In this document: piece by piece, positions 34,610-45,640 of the stretch
How positions within the stretch are numbered: the first letter of the stretch is position 1
How the letters are laid out: each line of letters starts with the position of its first letter
Source: Nisaea sp.
GTDB lineage: Bacteria > Pseudomonadota > Alphaproteobacteria > Thalassobaculales > Thalassobaculaceae
Direction: 5' to 3'
Length of the DNA: 64,000 nucleotides
Assembly (NCBI RefSeq): GCF_034670185.1
Contig: NZ_JAXMNY010000001.1
Location: forward strand, 682,001 to 746,000
The notes under the pieces: generated by a model
Databases searched by the model: none
What the model was told of the DNA's origin: nothing
What the model saw: only the letters and a program-made list of their open reading frames with translations
Program-made: the position numbers and the translations under genes

Positions 34610-35452
34610 TCAGTCGTGGCTCACGCCAAGATAGGCGTCGATGACATTTTGATTGGCGCGCACCTCGTCGGGCGTGCCGTCTGCGATCTTCACACCGTAA
34701 TCCAGCACGACGACCCGGTCGGACAGGTCCATGACCACGCCCATGTCGTGTTCGATCAGGATCACGGTGGTGCCGAATTCCTCGTTCACATCCATGATGA
34801 AGCGGGACATGTCCTCCTTTTCCTCGACATTCATGCCGGCCATCGGCTCGTCGAGCAGGAGAATGTCCGGATCCATCGCCAGTGCGCGGCCGAGTTCAAC
34901 CCGCTTCTGCAACCCGTAGGGCAAGCGGCCGACAGGCGTGCGGCGGATCGGCTGGATCTCGAGAAAATCGATGACCCTTTCCACATGCGCCCGGTTTTCC
35001 AGCTCTTCCTTCTGGGCCGGGCCGAAATAGAGGCACTGCCAGAAGAAATTGCTCTTCATCTTCAGCAACCGGCCGGTCATCAGGTTGTCCAGCGTGCTCA
35101 TGCCGCGGAACAGGGCTATGTTCTGAAAGGTCCGGGCGATGCCGTGCGAGGCCGCGTAATACGGGTCCATGGACGGGAAGGTCTTGCCGCCGAATTTGAT
35201 CTGGCCCGAGCGCGGTTTGTAAAAACCGTTCAGGACATTCAGCATCGAGGACTTGCCGGCCCCGTTCGGGCCGATGATGGCGCGGATCTCGCCCTTGCGG
35301 ACGTCGAAACTGACATCGTTGATGGCGGTCACCCCGCCGAATTTCACGATGATGTTCTCGACGGCGAGAACCGGGTCGCCGATCGTGCGCGTGTCGACGC
35401 TGCCGGAGGGCGGGTTCACCCCGCCGGAATCGATTACCTGTGCTTCTGCCAC
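34610..35452 (-). CDS. livG: ABC transporter ATP-binding protein, LivG type
   Basis: 280 residues. Walker A is GPNGAGKSS. The relaxed signature of LivG proteins is LPYGLQKRVELGRAL instead of LSGGQ. Walker B is ILLLDEPMAGMNVEEK, and the H-loop lies in VILIEHDMGVVM. Coupled to the acyl-CoA ligase gene, whose stop is only 2 bp away upstream. An N-terminal extension of about 20 residues (IDSGGVNPPSGSVDTRT) precedes the conserved start. Confidence 0.94.
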   Translation of the reverse strand: MAEAQVIDSGGVNPPSGSVDTRTIGDPVLAVENIIVKFGGVTAINDVSFDVRKGEIRAIIGPNGAGKSSMLNVLNGFYKPRSGQIKFGGKTFPSMDPYYAASHGIARTFQNIALFRGMSTLDNLMTGRLLKMKSNFFWQCLYFGPAQKEELENRAHVERVIDFLEIQPIRRTPVGRLPYGLQKRVELGRALAMDPDILLLDEPMAGMNVEEKEDMSRFIMDVNEEFGTTVILIEHDMGVVMDLSDRVVVLDYGVKIADGTPDEVRANQNVIDAYLGVSHD

Positions 35453-35454
35453 GC

Positions 35455-37386
35455 TCAGCCTGCCTTTTTCATTTCGGGCGCTGCGGCGCCGTCGACTTTC
35501 TCGATGTGCATGGACGCTTCGATGTTGCCCTTGCGGCCATCCTCGAACGTCACCTCGGAATTCATCTCCGCCCGGTCGCCTTCGCCGTAGAGCGCTTCGA
35601 TGATCGGACCGTAGCGTTCGGAGACCACACTGCGGCGCACCTTGCGGGTCCGTGTCAGCTCTCCGTCATCCGCATCCAGCTCTTTGTAAAGAAGCAGGAA
35701 TTTCCGGATTTTCTGGGTGTCCGGCAGGCTCTCGTTCACATGGGCGATTTCGCTGCGGATCAACTCGTAGATCTCAGGGCGGTCCGAGAGGTTGGTGTAG
35801 GAGGTGAAGGGGATGCGGGCTTTCTCTGCCCATTTCGAGACGATCGAGAAACGTATGCAGATGATCGCCGTCAGATAGTCCCGATCGGCTCCGAGGATCA
35901 CGGCCTCGCCGATATAGGGCGAGAACTTCAGCTTGTTCTCGATATATTGCGGCGAAAATTTTGTGCCCGTGCGGGTCTGGGCAATGTCCTTCACCCGGTC
36001 GATCACCGTCAGCCGGCCCTTGGTATCGAAGAATCCGGCATCGCCGGTATGCATCCAGCCGTCCTTCATGTCTTCCTTTGTGGCTTCCTCATTCTTGTGG
36101 AAGCCGCGGAACATGTTCGGGTGCCGGGTGATGATCTCGCCGACGCCGTCTGTGTCGGCATCGATGATCTTCACTTCACAGCCCTCGAACGGCACGCCGA
36201 CCGTATCGACGTCGATTTCCTTGCCATCCTGCAGGGTATAGGCGCCGAGCAATTCCGTCTGGCCATAGAGCTGCTTAAGCGGCACGCCCATGGCGAGGAA
36301 CAGTTTGAAGGTGTCGGGTCCCATGGCGGCGCCGCCGGTGGCGGCGGAGCGTACATTGGCAAAACCGAGCCGGTCTCGCAGGGCGCTGAACAGGGCGACA
36401 TCAGCCAGCCAGGACTTGCCTCCCTTGTCGAGTGCCTCGCGTCCCATCTCCACGCCCTTGTCGAAGATCCACTGGGTCAGTGGCCCCGCATCCATCACCC
36501 GGGCGCGCATGTCGGCGGCGATCTGCTCCAGCACCCGGGGGGCGAGCAGCAGGAAGGTCGGGCCGATCTCGCGCATATCGCTCATCGCGGTTTCCTCGTT
36601 CTCCGGGAAACTCACTTTCATGCGGGAATTCAGGCCGAAGCCGATGGTGTAGACCTGCTCCATGATCCAGGGCATCGGCAGAACGGAGACATATTCGTCC
36701 GTCGAGTCCTTCGGATCGTGCTTCAGATAGAGCTGGGTGTGGCGAACGAAATTCCCGTGCGGCAGCTCTGCCAGCTTCGGGTTCGACGTGGTGCCCGAGG
36801 TGGTGCAGAGAATGGCGATATCTTCGCCTGTCACCGCGTCGACCATCTGGTCGAACAGTTCAGGCGAGGCGGCATGGATCTCGGCGCCGCGGGCGACCAG
36901 ATCGTCGAAGCTGACGATCCGAGGATCGTCGAACTTCCGCATGCCGCGGGTGTTGGAATAGATGATTTTCTCGATCGTCCCGGCGCGGTCGCCGAGATTG
37001 AGGAACTTGTCGACCTGCTCCTGATCCTCGGCATAGGCCATCCTGGCCGCGCTGTAGCCGGTGAGATAGGCGATCTCGTCTTCCAGCACGTCGCGGTAAA
37101 ACCCGATGGTCATCGCGCCGACGGACTGGGCCGCAAGCTCGGCGCAGATCCAGTCCACGTTGTTGTCGCCGATGATCGAGAAGACGTCGCCTTTGACCAG
37201 CCCGGCTTCGTTCAGGGCCAGAGCGAGATTGCGGACCCGCTCCAGATAGTCGGCCCAGGTGAATTCGGTCCAGACACCGAAATCCTTCTCGCGCAGCGCT
37301 ACGTCATTGGGAAAACGTTCCGCGTTGTAGCGGAGGAGCTTCGGCAACGTGTCGTAAACCGAAGCGTCCGGGTATTCGTACGCCAT
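35455..37386 (-). CDS. AMP-dependent acyl-CoA synthetase (long-chain FACS-like)
   Basis: 643 residues. ATP-binding motif TTSGTTSNPKLAELPHGN (about residue 190) is slightly degenerate relative to TSGTTGxPK. LKQLYGQTELLGAYTLQ (about 390) and the motif THPNMFRGFHKNEEATKEDMKDGWMHTGDAGFFDTKGRLTVIDRVKD region (about 430-470) are typical of long-chain acyl-CoA synthetases of the FadD15/FACS kind. It converts a carboxylic acid to its CoA ester in the cytoplasm. It is the first gene of the seven-gene Liv-type operon, so the imported substrate is probably a carboxylic acid needing CoA activation. Confidence 0.92.
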   Translation of the reverse strand: MAYEYPDASVYDTLPKLLRYNAERFPNDVALREKDFGVWTEFTWADYLERVRNLALALNEAGLVKGDVFSIIGDNNVDWICAELAAQSVGAMTIGFYRDVLEDEIAYLTGYSAARMAYAEDQEQVDKFLNLGDRAGTIEKIIYSNTRGMRKFDDPRIVSFDDLVARGAEIHAASPELFDQMVDAVTGEDIAILCTTSGTTSNPKLAELPHGNFVRHTQLYLKHDPKDSTDEYVSVLPMPWIMEQVYTIGFGLNSRMKVSFPENEETAMSDMREIGPTFLLLAPRVLEQIAADMRARVMDAGPLTQWIFDKGVEMGREALDKGGKSWLADVALFSALRDRLGFANVRSAATGGAAMGPDTFKLFLAMGVPLKQLYGQTELLGAYTLQDGKEIDVDTVGVPFEGCEVKIIDADTDGVGEIITRHPNMFRGFHKNEEATKEDMKDGWMHTGDAGFFDTKGRLTVIDRVKDIAQTRTGTKFSPQYIENKLKFSPYIGEAVILGADRDYLTAIICIRFSIVSKWAEKARIPFTSYTNLSDRPEIYELIRSEIAHVNESLPDTQKIRKFLLLYKELDADDGELTRTRKVRRSVVSERYGPIIEALYGEGDRAEMNSEVTFEDGRKGNIEASMHIEKVDGAAAPEMKKAG

Positions 37387-37842
37387 GTTCCGTCCCTAAT
37401 ACACGGACCAAAACCGGGCAGGCGCAGACGGAAATCAGCTATGGAAGATAGCCGCGGATGGACCCGTGGCGCAGTGCCTCGAGCCGTTCCTCCCTGTCTG
37501 TCCTGGCCCTTGACCTCCACGTTTGCCGTAGATGATCAGCTTTGGACCTTTGTTATTTTCCGGACCCGCCGACATTGCGACAGGCTCGATATCGGTGCCG
37601 ATTTTTGGATGCACTCGTGCCAAGGTCAACAAGATAATTTCGATATGGGCATTTTGCGGAACTGAATTTCGCAATTTCACCGGGCCAGCGCATGCACTGG
37701 GTGCTGGCACTCTTCGGCGGAATTTTCTATAAACAAGGTGCGCGGTCAGGAGCGCTCTCCTTCCGCGCCAAAAAGACTTATGGAAAAGACCGGGCCGAGG
37801 CGCTCCTCGGGCGGCCACCATCACAAATCATAGGAGATGATA
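37387..37842. other. Divergent intergenic region between the Liv operon and aconitase
   Basis: 456 bp that should carry promoters in both directions. No strong hairpin or operator dyad was recognised. An open frame on the minus strand (37435-37824) exists but has poor protein character except for a short stretch upstream of the ligase gene. AGGAG at 37832-37836 serves the aconitase gene. Confidence 0.5.
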
Positions 37843-40524
<2,682 letters not shown>

Positions 40525-40558
40525 CGCTTAGGCGCACGGCGTCAAAAATTCGAATGGA

Positions 40559-40590
40559 AAACGCCTGGCTTTGGTCGGGCGTTTTTTTTT
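40559..40590 (+). terminator. Rho-independent terminator after acnA
   Basis: Stem AAACGCC/GGCGTTT followed by nine T residues, 35 bp after the aconitase stop. The rest of the gap to 40846 is non-coding, AT-rich around 40640-40690. Confidence 0.9.
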
Positions 40591-40846
40591 GGACATCTCG
40601 ATCATCGGTAGCACGGCATGAAGGCGTGCAAAGTTTGACTTGATAAAATAGGAAAAAAATGATATTAATCCTATTATCGTTTGAGCTGTCTGATTGCTGG
40701 CACGGAATACTTTGCCAAAACCGTGATGTCAGACGGTAGCCGGTCCGGGATGGTTCGGCCCGGCGGCGGGATGCCTCTACCTGTTTCCAGACATTTTTCA
40801 GTATGACGTTCGCACTTTGCGCGGCGCGTACATTGGAGCATCCCTC

Positions 40847-41431
40847 ATGGATATCGACTGGGCTTTTATCGCACGGCTCGAAGGCGGGCAGAGGCGCGAC
40901 GGATATATACCGAAAGGCAAGGAGAAATCCGGCGTAACCGTCGCGACAGGCGTTGACCTTGGCCAGCACAGCGCCGCCGACCTGAATCGCATGGGCGTCC
41001 CGCCCGAACTGAAAGGGAAGCTGACACCCTATCTTCTGAAGTCAGGTTCCGAGGCTGCCCGTTTGCTTGAGAAGCATCCATTGCGTCTGACCTTGCAGGA
41101 AGCCATCGCGCTCGACCGTGCGGTGAAAAGCGATACCCTGCGCCGTTTCGTGCGTAAGTACGATCAGGCAATAGCCGCTGACGGCATCCGTTTTCAGCAA
41201 CTTCCGCATGAAGTACAAACTGTCATTGCATCTGTCGTGTGGCAGTATGGAGTGAATATCGACATTCCGGCGAGCAACGGCGGCGCGCCAAAATTCTGGA
41301 GGCTCGTGACGGCGCAGGATTGGCAGGGAGCCTATGGCGAGCTGATGAATTTCAGCGATCTGTTTGGTACCCGGCGGCGGCAAGAGGGGGGATATCTGAA
41401 ACGATGGCTCGACCGTCAGCCCGCAGATTGA
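40847..41431 (+). CDS. Pesticin C-terminus-like muramidase (T4-lysozyme-type toxin homologue)
   Basis: 194 residues from ATG 40847, with GGAG upstream. The whole protein matches the pesticin C-terminal/phage-lysozyme-like toxin family: FIARLEGGQ (Glu12 as candidate catalytic acid), GYIPKGKEKSGVTVATGVDLGQ (Thr34 and Asp37 complete a lysozyme-like triad), LTPYLLKSGSEAARLL, LPHEVQTVIASVVWQYG, and FSDLFGTRRRQEGGYLKRWL. These enzymes cleave peptidoglycan glycan strands. There is no signal peptide, so delivery to peptidoglycan would need another route, for example a secretion system. Its last 28 bp overlap the next gene, which encodes an exported protein. No holin or phage gene is nearby, so a prophage endolysin is less likely. 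Confidence 0.85.
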   Translation: MDIDWAFIARLEGGQRRDGYIPKGKEKSGVTVATGVDLGQHSAADLNRMGVPPELKGKLTPYLLKSGSEAARLLEKHPLRLTLQEAIALDRAVKSDTLRRFVRKYDQAIAADGIRFQQLPHEVQTVIASVVWQYGVNIDIPASNGGAPKFWRLVTAQDWQGAYGELMNFSDLFGTRRRQEGGYLKRWLDRQPAD

Positions 41432-42204
41432 GGCGTACTCTGGCCAGGACGGGTCTCGTCTTGGCCGTTCTGATTCTTGTCCCGGTGCCCGCGTTTTCCG
41501 CCGGGAAAGAGTCTGTCCCCACGATCGTTGACGGCATCCTCGTTTGGCAGCCGCGTTTCGGGGAGTTCGCGACGCAAGACCCGTCACCGCCCGGCCTTTC
41601 GGATCATCCGCATCTGACGCGGTTGACCCCACCCGATTGTGGCCGGCTCCGGGATCTGCTTGCCGGAGACGAGGAAGATTACCGTATCGGCATTGTGGCG
41701 TGGGATCATTTCCTGTTGCTGCCCTGCCTGCTGCATGTGCTGCAAAAGACGGCGCACCCGGCGCCTGTCGGCGGCATCGACATGGCTGACCCGGTCCCGG
41801 ACATAGTGGAACGGCTCGATATCCGCTCCTTCCGCTCGTCGCTTGGGCCGGCCCTGCCGGACGGACAAGGCCCGGTCACGCTTCGCTATTTCTTCGGTGC
41901 GTCGGGGGCGGATCCGGACGCCGTCCTGACCCGCCGCCGGGACAGCTTTGACTATCTCTCCCGATACGACGGCAAGGAGTCTTGGTTCCGAAAACTCTCC
42001 CTGCTGGCGGCGGCGGACTGGGCCGGGGACGGGAAGGGCGAGCTGCTTGTCTCCTGGGAGGACAATAATCTCGGCGGGGGAACCTATTTCATCCTCGATC
42101 TGATGTTCCTGAAGGCCGAGGGTCCGGATGCGCCGATCACAGCCACACATGTCCAGGACTGGCTGTTCGTGCGCCGGGAGGCGATTATCCGGCTGCTGCG
42201 GTAA
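41404..42204 (+). CDS. Exported protein of unknown function, overlapping the muramidase gene
   Basis: 266 residues. The ATG at 41404 begins a Sec signal peptide (SARRLRRTLARTGLVLAVLILVPVPAFSA) with cleavage near residue 32. The mature protein contains CGRLRDLLAGDEEDYRIGIVAWDHFLLLPCLL (two Cys), and near the end AAADWAGDGKGELLVSWEDN. The latter, with D-x-x-GDG-x-x-ELLV, looks like a calcium-binding/VCBS-type repeat. No enzyme motif was recognised. The overlap of 28 bp with the muramidase means translational coupling. An exported partner of a muramidase is what an immunity protein or a periplasmic accessory protein would look like; this is inference. Convergent with adenine deaminase, 9 bp apart. 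Confidence 0.8.
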   Translation: MARPSARRLRRTLARTGLVLAVLILVPVPAFSAGKESVPTIVDGILVWQPRFGEFATQDPSPPGLSDHPHLTRLTPPDCGRLRDLLAGDEEDYRIGIVAWDHFLLLPCLLHVLQKTAHPAPVGGIDMADPVPDIVERLDIRSFRSSLGPALPDGQGPVTLRYFFGASGADPDAVLTRRRDSFDYLSRYDGKESWFRKLSLLAAADWAGDGKGELLVSWEDNNLGGGTYFILDLMFLKAEGPDAPITATHVQDWLFVRREAIIRLLR

Positions 42205-42213
42205 CGAGGGGGC

Positions 42214-44013
42214 TCACGCGCCGCCCTCAATCAGCTCCGTCAGCGCGAACTTCGTCACATCCACCAGCCCGAGATCGCTGATCCGCAATTCCGGGATCAC
42301 CGGCAGCGCCAGAAGGGAGTGCTGCATGTAGGCGTTGTTGAGAGTGCAGCCGCATTTCGCCATGGCGGCAACCATGCGGTCCGCCTTGGCGGCGACCTCG
42401 ATTGCCGGATGGTCGGACATCAGCCCGGCGATGGGCAACTCGACGAGCGCCAGCTCTTCGCCGTCCTTCCAGACCGTGACGCCGCCGCCGACCTCGCCGA
42501 GGCGGTTGGCGGCCCGTGCCATCATCTCCCGGTCGGTGCCGACGACGATCATATGGTGGCTGTCATGGGCGACGGTGGAGGCCATGGCCATCCGCCCCTT
42601 GTAGCCGAAGCCGGAGACAAATCCGTTCACTACCCCGCCGGTGGCCCGGTGCCGCTCGACCAGCGCGATCTGGCACACACCGTCTTCACCTTCGACAATC
42701 CCGTCCGCGACCGGCAGCTCGGCGGTGAGCGCCTTGGTCGGCGCCTGGTTCTCGACCACGCCGATCACCTTCGCCGTGACCGCATTCGCGCCCTCGGGGG
42801 CGGCAACGGTGAAATCCGCCGCCGCGAGCGTCTTGCCCAGATGCACCGTGTGCCGGGCGGAGTCCGGCCAGTCGTAATGCGGGCAAGTGACGGTGATCTT
42901 GCCGTCCATGGCCACGGTTTCCCCGCGCGCGATGACATGCTCGATCGGCAGGCTCACAAGGTCCGAGGTCAGGATCATGTCGGCCCGGCGGCCGGGCGTG
43001 ATCGAGCCCAGCTCCCGCTCCAGCCCGAAATGGGTCGCGGTGTTGATCGTCGCCATCTGCAGCGCCACCAGCGGATCGCAGCCGCAATCGATGGCATGCC
43101 GGACGACGCGGTTCATGTGGCCGTCATTCACCAGCGTACCGGAATGGCAATCGTCGGTGCAGAGGATGAAGTTCCGTGGGTCCAGACCCTTCTCCGTCAC
43201 CGCCGTGATCTGGCTTTCGACATCGTACCAGGCCGAGCCCAGCCGCATCATCGAGCGCATGCCGTTGCGCACCCGGGCAATCGCGTCCGCTTCTTCGGTG
43301 CCCTCGTGATCGTCCGCCGGCCCGCCCGCCACATAGGCGCTGAAGGCGATACCTTTGTCGGGAGAAGCGTAATGCCCGCCGACGGTCTTGCCCGCCCGCA
43401 TGGCCGCCGCGATTTCCGCCAGCATCTGCGGATCGCCGTTGATCACGCCGGGAAAGTTCATCATCTCGCCCAGCCCGATAATCCCGGGCCAGCTCATCGC
43501 CTCCGCCACGTCCTCGGCGCTGATCTCGAAGCCGGTGGTCTCCAGCCCCGGCGCGGAGGGGGCGCAGGAGGACATCTGGGTGAAGATATTGACCGGCTGC
43601 AGCAGCGCCTCGTCATGCATCATCCGGACGCCCGCAAGGCCGAGCACGTTGGCGATCTCGTGCGGATCGGTGAACATGGTCGTGGTGCCGTGCGGGATCA
43701 CGGCGGCGGCGAACTCGGCCGGCGTCAGCATGCCGGACTCGATATGCATATGCGCGTCGCACAGCCCCGGGATCAGATACCGCCCGCCGCCCTCGATCAC
43801 CCGCGTGTTCTCGCCGATGCAATGCGAGGCGTCCGGGCCGGTATAGGCAACCCGCCCCTCGGCCACGGCGACCTGCCAGTCCAGCACCTCGCGGCTGTGC
43901 ACATTGACGAGGCGCACGTCGCGGATGACGAGATCCGCCGCCTCCCGCCCGGCGGCAACGGCAACCAGACGCGGCGCGGCCTCGGGCCAACTTTTCAGCG
44001 CAGAATCGGTCAT
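42214..44013 (-). CDS. ade: Adenine deaminase
   Basis: 599 residues, normal for Ade. Amidohydrolase metal site HMHIESGMLTP is at about residue 85-95, followed by HGTTTMFTDPHEIANVLG; the distal metal/adenine site lies in ILCTDDCHSGTLVNDGHMN (about 285) and the C-terminal domain in AHDSHHMIVVGTD. It converts adenine to hypoxanthine for purine salvage. The enzyme is cytoplasmic and uses Mn/Fe. Monocistronic; upstream 157 bp contain no dyad that I could call a purine riboswitch. Confidence 0.95.
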   Translation of the reverse strand: MTDSALKSWPEAAPRLVAVAAGREAADLVIRDVRLVNVHSREVLDWQVAVAEGRVAYTGPDASHCIGENTRVIEGGGRYLIPGLCDAHMHIESGMLTPAEFAAAVIPHGTTTMFTDPHEIANVLGLAGVRMMHDEALLQPVNIFTQMSSCAPSAPGLETTGFEISAEDVAEAMSWPGIIGLGEMMNFPGVINGDPQMLAEIAAAMRAGKTVGGHYASPDKGIAFSAYVAGGPADDHEGTEEADAIARVRNGMRSMMRLGSAWYDVESQITAVTEKGLDPRNFILCTDDCHSGTLVNDGHMNRVVRHAIDCGCDPLVALQMATINTATHFGLERELGSITPGRRADMILTSDLVSLPIEHVIARGETVAMDGKITVTCPHYDWPDSARHTVHLGKTLAAADFTVAAPEGANAVTAKVIGVVENQAPTKALTAELPVADGIVEGEDGVCQIALVERHRATGGVVNGFVSGFGYKGRMAMASTVAHDSHHMIVVGTDREMMARAANRLGEVGGGVTVWKDGEELALVELPIAGLMSDHPAIEVAAKADRMVAAMAKCGCTLNNAYMQHSLLALPVIPELRISDLGLVDVTKFALTELIEGGA

Positions 44014-44170
44014 GGATGTGCCTCCGGAACAGGAAATGGCTCGGGGGAGCCTCTATTTTATTTATGGCGGAGTGGGCGAGGATGCAAATTTGTGGATGAG
44101 CGTCGGTTTTTTTCTGACACGCGGTCTCGCAGGCGCATGGCATTGTCGGTCAGTGCTGTAATGCAGCCCG

Positions 44171-44503
44171 TTACGCTTCCAACCTGAGCAGGGACAGGAT
44201 TTCCGAGCAGTTCTCGACCTGCCCGCCGCAGCAATCCGCGAGCAGAAAGCGGATCAGATCGTTAACTGCGACAAGGTTGGCGGCGTAGTGAATTTCGCGC
44301 TGGTGCCGGGTGGCAGTCAGGATTCCGGCGCGTTTCAGCACCGCGAGATGGCCCGAAAGGGTGGAGGGAACGGCGCCGAGGCGGCGCGCGATTTCCAGTG
44401 CCGGCAGCCCGCCGGGTCCTTGACGGACCAGCAGGCGGAAGACGGTGATCCGCGTCGGCTGGGCGAGTGCGGCAAAGGCTTCGATGGCACTTTCTTGATT
44501 CAT
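44171..44503 (-). CDS. arsR: ArsR family arsenite-responsive repressor
   Basis: 110 residues. Winged-helix DNA-binding motif LEIARRLGAVPSTLSGHLAVLKRAGIL is central. Arsenite-binding cysteines are at the C-terminus: Cys91, Cys92 and Cys99 (DCCGGQVENC), similar to the CC-xn-C site of the Acidithiobacillus-type ArsR rather than the ELCVCDL site of plasmid ArsR. It is divergent from the dehydratase-aquaporin-arsH genes. One TTCGG-N6-CCGAA dyad lies 3 bp upstream of its ATG and a second 68 bp upstream, so it is probably autoregulated. Confidence 0.92.
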   Translation of the reverse strand: MNQESAIEAFAALAQPTRITVFRLLVRQGPGGLPALEIARRLGAVPSTLSGHLAVLKRAGILTATRHQREIHYAANLVAVNDLIRFLLADCCGGQVENCSEILSLLRLEA

Positions 44504-44505
44504 GT

Positions 44506-44521
44506 TTCGGTAATACCCGAA
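44506..44521. promoter_or_regulatory. Putative ArsR operator 1 (TTCGG-N6-CCGAA)
   Basis: Perfect 5-bp arms with spacer TAATAC, immediately before the arsR start codon. The identical arm sequence and spacing recurs at 44571. Confidence 0.65.
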
Positions 44522-44570
44522 TTATCGAAGCTTGACCAGCCCGGCCCGGTAGCATAGAGGAGGATGTTAA

Positions 44571-44586
44571 TTCGGCCATTGCCGAA
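44571..44586. promoter_or_regulatory. Putative ArsR operator 2 (TTCGG-N6-CCGAA)
   Basis: Spacer CCATTG (arms extend to TTCGGC/GCCGAA). It lies 68 bp before the dehydratase-like gene. Centres of the two dyads are 65 bp apart, close to six helical turns. Confidence 0.65.
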
Positions 44587-44654
44587 ATGACTTTTGCATT
44601 CCGCCGTCCTGCACCCGGTTAGGTGCGGGCGCACCTAATGGAGAATGCCGCGCC

Positions 44655-45638
44655 ATGCCCCATGCTCACCCGGTCTCGCTCAAGGATATCCGCAAAGCCG
44701 TGCCCGAGCTGAAAGGCGTGGTCGCCCGCACGCCGCTGTTTGAGAATGCCGATGTGAATGCGCTGCTTGGTGGCCGTCTGCTGCTGAAGGCGGAATCCCT
44801 TCAGCGGACCGGTGCCTTCAAGATCCGCGGCGCCTACTGGCGGGTACTGAACATGAGCCCTGAGGAACGGGCACGCGGCGCGGTGACCTATTCTTCCGGC
44901 AACCATGCGCTCGGCGTGGCGCGGGCGGCACAGCTTCTCGGCTCGTCCGCCGTGATCGTCATGCCGGACGATGCGCCGGCGGCGAAGGTGGAGGCGGTGC
45001 GCGCCCTTGGTGCAGAGATCGTGACCTACGACCGCGACACCGAGAACAGCGCTGACGTGGTGTGGCGCATCGAGACGGATACCGGCCGGATCGAGGTGCC
45101 GCCGAGTGCACACCCGCTGGTGCTTGCCGGAGCCGGGACTGCAGCACTCGAGATGCTGGAGCAGGCCGCCGCGATGGACGCCATGCTCGATGCCGTGCTG
45201 GTGCCGTGCGGCGGCGGTGGGCTGACAGCGTCCACGGCGATTGTCATGGCGGAAGCTTCGCCGGCAACCGCCGTCTTTGCAGTCGAGCCGGAACTGTTCG
45301 ACGATACCCGCCGCTCTCTCGAAGCCGGAGCGCGCATCGGCAATCCCAAGGGGCTGCGGACGATCTGCGACGCGATCATGACGCCGATCCCGAACGATGT
45401 GACCTTTCCGATCAATCTCGATCTTCTTGCCGGTGGGCTGGTCGCCTCGGATGACGAGGTGCGGGAGGCCATGCGGTTTGCCTTCGAGCATTTCAAGATC
45501 GTCACCGAACCGGGCGCCGTGGTCGGGTTGGCGGCGATCCTGAACGGCCGGATCGATATCCGGGACCGGACGGTCGCGACAGTGATCACTGGTGGCAATA
45601 TCGACGCAAGGCGGTTTGCCGCTCTTCTGGAGGAATAA
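44655..45638 (+). CDS. Threonine/serine dehydratase-like PLP enzyme in the arsenic cluster
   Basis: 327 residues, similar in size to biodegradative threonine dehydratase and serine racemase, with no C-terminal ACT domain. The PLP lysine lies in SLQRTGAFKIRGAY (about residue 57), the phosphate loop in LVPCGGGGLTAS (about 185), and SSGNHALGVARAAQLL (about 82) is conserved. Reaction: deamination of threonine or serine to 2-oxo acid, or racemisation. Its stop lies 2 bp before the aquaporin start, so it is translationally coupled to an arsenic gene set and shares the ArsR-controlled region. A link to arsenic is unusual and not known to me. Confidence 0.9.
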   Translation: MPHAHPVSLKDIRKAVPELKGVVARTPLFENADVNALLGGRLLLKAESLQRTGAFKIRGAYWRVLNMSPEERARGAVTYSSGNHALGVARAAQLLGSSAVIVMPDDAPAAKVEAVRALGAEIVTYDRDTENSADVVWRIETDTGRIEVPPSAHPLVLAGAGTAALEMLEQAAAMDAMLDAVLVPCGGGGLTASTAIVMAEASPATAVFAVEPELFDDTRRSLEAGARIGNPKGLRTICDAIMTPIPNDVTFPINLDLLAGGLVASDDEVREAMRFAFEHFKIVTEPGAVVGLAAILNGRIDIRDRTVATVITGGNIDARRFAALLEE

Positions 45639-45640
45639 TT

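Noticed and set aside
35440..37665. Long open frame antisense to the acyl-CoA ligase (741 codons)
   Set aside because: Shadow frame; no family features.
37435..37824. 129-codon minus-strand open frame upstream of the acyl-CoA ligase
   Set aside because: Composition is Arg/Gly/Pro-rich as expected from GC-rich non-coding DNA; no start signal; the ligase is complete without it.
40847..41431. Prophage endolysin interpretation of the muramidase
   Set aside because: No holin, spanin, capsid, tail or integrase gene nearby.
42319..44187. Long open frame antisense to adenine deaminase (622 codons)
   Set aside because: Same shadow composition; the sense strand has all amidohydrolase motifs.
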